Source: an uncultured Collinsella sp.
Lineage (GTDB): Bacteria > Actinomycetota > Coriobacteriia > Coriobacteriales > Coriobacteriaceae
Reading direction: 5' to 3'
Length of the DNA stretch: 16,074 nt
NCBI GenBank assembly: GCA_902494375.1
Contig: CABUTL010000010.1
Coordinates: 1 to 16,074, forward strand
Each line of letters starts with the position of its first letter. Position 1 is the stretch's first letter. Below the pieces are notes generated by a model. The model was not told the origin of the DNA and did not search any database. It saw only the letters and a program-made list of their open reading frames with translations. The position numbers and the translations under genes were made by a program. Positions 14,412-16,074 of this stretch are shown in pieces.

Positions 14412-14996
14412 CTAGTGATGCACCGGTGTCATGGTCCGCTCAAACAACGCATCGACCACGTCGGCTATCTCAGGTCGACGCTCAAGATCGTGGCCCGATT
14501 CCCACCATATCGTGAAAAGTCGAATAATACCGCCGGCGACAAACTCAGACGTCGTCTCGAGTGACACGGGGGCCAGGGCATCCTCGGCAAGCACGTTCAT
14601 CACACGCTCGCGGATGGAGCGGGCAATGCGGTCGCAAATAACGCTGGTCAACATGCCCGACATGCTGCTTGCCAAAATGTTATCCATGAGCCGCTCGTGC
14701 GTCAGAATCAAATCCATGGCATCGTCCAAAATCGCGTGTCGAAGCGCGCGCACGTCCTCGGCAGACACCGCACCGGCCTCATCGGGCTGTTTTTGCGGCA
14801 AGCCCGACATAAGCTCATCGATATAAAAGGCAAAGTAATCGTTCTTGTCGCGAAAGTGCTTGTAGAACGTCGTGCGGCGAATCATGGCGCGGGCGCACAG
14901 CATGGCAACCGTCAGGTCCTCAAAACGATGCTCCTCGAGAAGCTCGGTGAAGGCATCGAACAGGGCGCGGTAGGTTTTCTTAATGCGAAGGTCCAC
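14412..14996 (-). CDS. TetR/AcrR-family transcriptional regulator
   Basis: The 194-residue protein starts as DLRIKKTYRALFDAFTELLE after the initiator. Its helix-turn-helix, LTVAMLCARAMIRRTTFYKH followed by FRDKNDYF (about 27-54), has the TetR recognition helix pattern TTFYKHF. The C-terminal ligand and dimer domain is helical and contains RHAILDDAMDLILTHERLMD. The layout is close to TetR proteins with a DhaS-type C-terminal domain; the ligand is unknown. I chose the GTG at 14996, which has GGTGAT 4 nt upstream and matches the usual family start. An ATG at 15008 gives four more residues but has GAGG with no spacing. It is divergent from lemA. An operator-like site at 15049-15060 fits self-control, and matching sites elsewhere suggest control of the ABC exporter and flavodoxin genes. 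Confidence 0.85.
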   Translation of the reverse strand: MDLRIKKTYRALFDAFTELLEEHRFEDLTVAMLCARAMIRRTTFYKHFRDKNDYFAFYIDELMSGLPQKQPDEAGAVSAEDVRALRHAILDDAMDLILTHERLMDNILASSMSGMLTSVICDRIARSIRERVMNVLAEDALAPVSLETTSEFVAGGIIRLFTIWWESGHDLERRPEIADVVDALFERTMTPVHH

Positions 14997-15048
14997 CGGT
15001 ATCACCATCCTCAGGGCAAAGACAACACTCGTCAATCTGTCGCATATC

Positions 15049-15060
15049 TTACACCTGTAC
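15049..15060. promoter_or_regulatory. operator-like repeat TTACACCTGTAC upstream of the TetR gene
   Basis: The half sites TTACA and TGTAC are separated by 2 bp, about 53 bp upstream of the chosen start. Read on the minus strand, GGTACAGGTGTAAG aligns with the sites near the ABC and flavodoxin genes, and the -10-like TAAGAT overlaps its end. Self-repression would fit a TetR protein. Confidence 0.4.
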
Positions 15061-15116
15061 CTCGCGCGCTTTGCCCCGGTGCCGGCCCCGCCGAAAACAC
15101 AACGCTTACCGGAAAG

Positions 15117-15146
15117 TTCGGCACGGCAAAACGTTGCGGGTATACT
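15117..15146 (+). promoter_or_regulatory. probable promoter of the lemA-like gene
   Basis: The strong -10 box TATACT (15141-15146) has a weak -35-like TTCGGC (15117-15122) 18 bp upstream. An inverted repeat, GGTATA (15139-15144) with TATACC (15155-15160), overlaps the -10 box and may be a regulator site. Confidence 0.45.
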
Positions 15147-15207
15147 AGTAGCGTTATACCAACGGCAGCTGGCGCATGCCGCCGCGGCCATTCGAAACGG
15201 AGACATC

Positions 15208-15759
15208 ATGATTACCGTCATCATCGGCATCGTTGTTGTCATTGTGATTGTCTGCGCCATCGCCGGCATCTACAACAACATGGTCACCAAGCGTAACCGC
15301 ATCGATAACGCCTGGCAGAACATCGATACGCAGCTGCAGCGCCGCAACGACCTGATCCCCAACCTGGTCGAGACCGTCAAGGGCTACGCCAAGCACGAGC
15401 AGGAGACGCTCTCCGCCGTGATCAGCGCGCGTAACACCGCCGTCAAGGCCACCACGCCCGAGGCCAAGATGGAAGCCGACAACGTGCTGACCGGTGCGCT
15501 GCGCCAGCTCTTCGCCGTAGCCGAGGCCTATCCCGATCTTAAGGCAAACACCAACTTTACGCAGCTGCAGGCATCGCTCGAGGATACCGAGAACAAGATT
15601 AGCTATGCACGCCAGAGCTACAACGATTGCGTGCTCAGCTACAATAACGCCATTCAGACGTTCCCGGCTGTCATCTTTGCCGGCATCTTCCAGTTTAAGG
15701 AGCGCCAGGGCTTCGAGGCCGCCGAAGCAGCCCGCCAGGCCCCGACTGTCAAGTTCTAG
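15208..15759 (+). CDS. lemA: LemA family membrane protein
   Basis: The 183-residue protein has one N-terminal membrane segment (ITVIIGIVVVIVIVCAIAGI, about 2-21). The LemA signature follows: NRIDNAWQNIDTQLQRRNDL at about 31-50, then IPNLVETVKGYAKHE, and later YPDLKANTNFTQLQ and YNDCVLSYNNAIQTFPAVIF. The remainder is helical and ends in a Phe-rich region (FKERQGFEAAEAARQAPTVKF). LemA proteins are membrane-anchored with a long helical bundle; their biochemical role is not settled. The ATG at 15208 has GGAG 5 nt upstream, and the membrane segment starts right there. The open frame back to 14983 has no family sequence and is rejected. It is a single-gene unit with a promoter at 15117-15146 and a terminator at 15796. 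Confidence 0.92.
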   Translation: MITVIIGIVVVIVIVCAIAGIYNNMVTKRNRIDNAWQNIDTQLQRRNDLIPNLVETVKGYAKHEQETLSAVISARNTAVKATTPEAKMEADNVLTGALRQLFAVAEAYPDLKANTNFTQLQASLEDTENKISYARQSYNDCVLSYNNAIQTFPAVIFAGIFQFKERQGFEAAEAARQAPTVKF

Positions 15760-15795
15760 TAGTTTGGCAGCGCATCCTTAATCGGCCAAATGCAT

Positions 15796-15840
15796 AAACC
15801 GCCCCGTCGAATGCATACTTCGACGGGGCGGTTTCTTTTT
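15796..15840 (+). terminator. strong intrinsic terminator of lemA
   Basis: The 16-bp perfect stem AAACCGCCCCGTCGAA (15796-15811) with TTCGACGGGGCGGTTT (15819-15834) has a 7-nt loop and is followed by CTTTTTT. On the opposite strand the T-run is weaker, so it may also partly stop the convergent gene ending at 15874. Confidence 0.93.
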
Positions 15841-15873
15841 TCGCGAAGGTCCCCCTCTAAGCGCCGTGCATTT

Positions 15874-16074
15874 TTAGGAGTATTCAACATAACCAAGAGC
15901 TTCGGGCACCACGATACATGCCGAAGACCGCGAATATCCCTGCAAATCAAACGCTGCCAGCCCATAATCCCGCCCATCATTCGTAGAAAACATCGAGAAC
16001 TCCCGATTTTTGCCCGAGGTCGGTATGCAGGGGCCTTCGATTGCAGAATACTCGCAAAAATGCACGTCGCCACC
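15874..16074 (-). CDS. C-terminus of an unrecognised protein, 5' end outside window
   Basis: A minus-strand frame stays open from the right edge to a TAA at 15874-15876 and gives about 66 residues. They include VHFCEYSAIEGPCIPTSG, SMFSTNDGRDYGLAAFDLQG and ACIVVPEALGYVEYS. The composition is balanced, with no long low-complexity run, and it ends about 40 nt before the shared terminator, as a real gene would. No family is recognised. The upstream part is needed to identify it. Convergent with lemA. Confidence 0.55.
   Translation of the reverse strand, partial: GGDVHFCEYSAIEGPCIPTSGKNREFSMFSTNDGRDYGLAAFDLQGYSRSSACIVVPEALGYVEYS

Noticed and set aside
14983..15207. N-terminal extension of the lemA frame
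   Set aside because: The Shine-Dalgarno and membrane segment begin at 15208, and a promoter -10 box lies inside the extension.
15756..16073. Minus-strand frame of 105 codons at the right edge
   Set aside because: It reads through the lemA terminator stem, and its Arg/Cys-rich translation is worse than the overlapping frame ending at 15874.
1..16074. CRISPR array, prophage or transposase genes
   Set aside because: No regularly spaced direct repeats, and no integrase, transposase or phage structural motifs were seen in any frame.

Overview
The window looks like chromosomal DNA of a GC-rich actinobacterium, most likely a gut Coriobacteriia of the Collinsella type. This is an inference from gene content, codon use and recalled genome style; no search was run. 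Almost every gene lies on the minus strand. The exceptions are a tRNA-Ser and a lemA-like gene near the right end.

Positions 1-6611 hold a minus-strand surface-fibre operon. In transcription order it is a SipW-type signal peptidase (6611-6054), a TasA/camelysin-like fibre subunit (5982-5293), a second protein with a SipW-type signal (5201-4554), and a giant secreted repeat protein that starts at 4550 and runs off the left edge after 1516 codons. A hairpin lies in each of the first two intergenic gaps, and the last two genes are 3 nt apart. The operon is preceded by an AT-rich leader of about 350 bp carrying a run of ten C (G on the coding strand).

Positions 6960-11702 hold a possible small gene remnant, a strong terminator, a flavodoxin-family protein (7771-7220) and a two-gene heterodimeric ABC exporter (11609-9759 and 9758-7899). 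The first exporter subunit has the degenerate ATPase residues and the second the catalytic ones, as in the TM287/288 type.

Positions 11807-12470 carry no protein gene. They hold the small SRP RNA (ffs, minus strand) with a good promoter and a U-tract terminator, and four different long inverted repeats packed into about 660 bp. One of these has nested stems and looks like a structured RNA or a small mobile palindromic element.

Positions 12486-14267 encode a fusion of TadA (tRNA adenosine deaminase) to a glycerate 2-kinase. It is divergent from tRNA-Ser(UGA) at 14319. A TetR-family regulator (14996-14412) follows on the minus strand, divergent from a lemA-like gene (15208-15759) that ends in a strong terminator. 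The right edge has the C-terminus of an unrecognised minus-strand protein.

A 14-bp motif close to GTTACAGATGTAAG occurs upstream of the flavodoxin, the ABC exporter operon and the TetR gene. This suggests, without proving, that the TetR protein controls all three.
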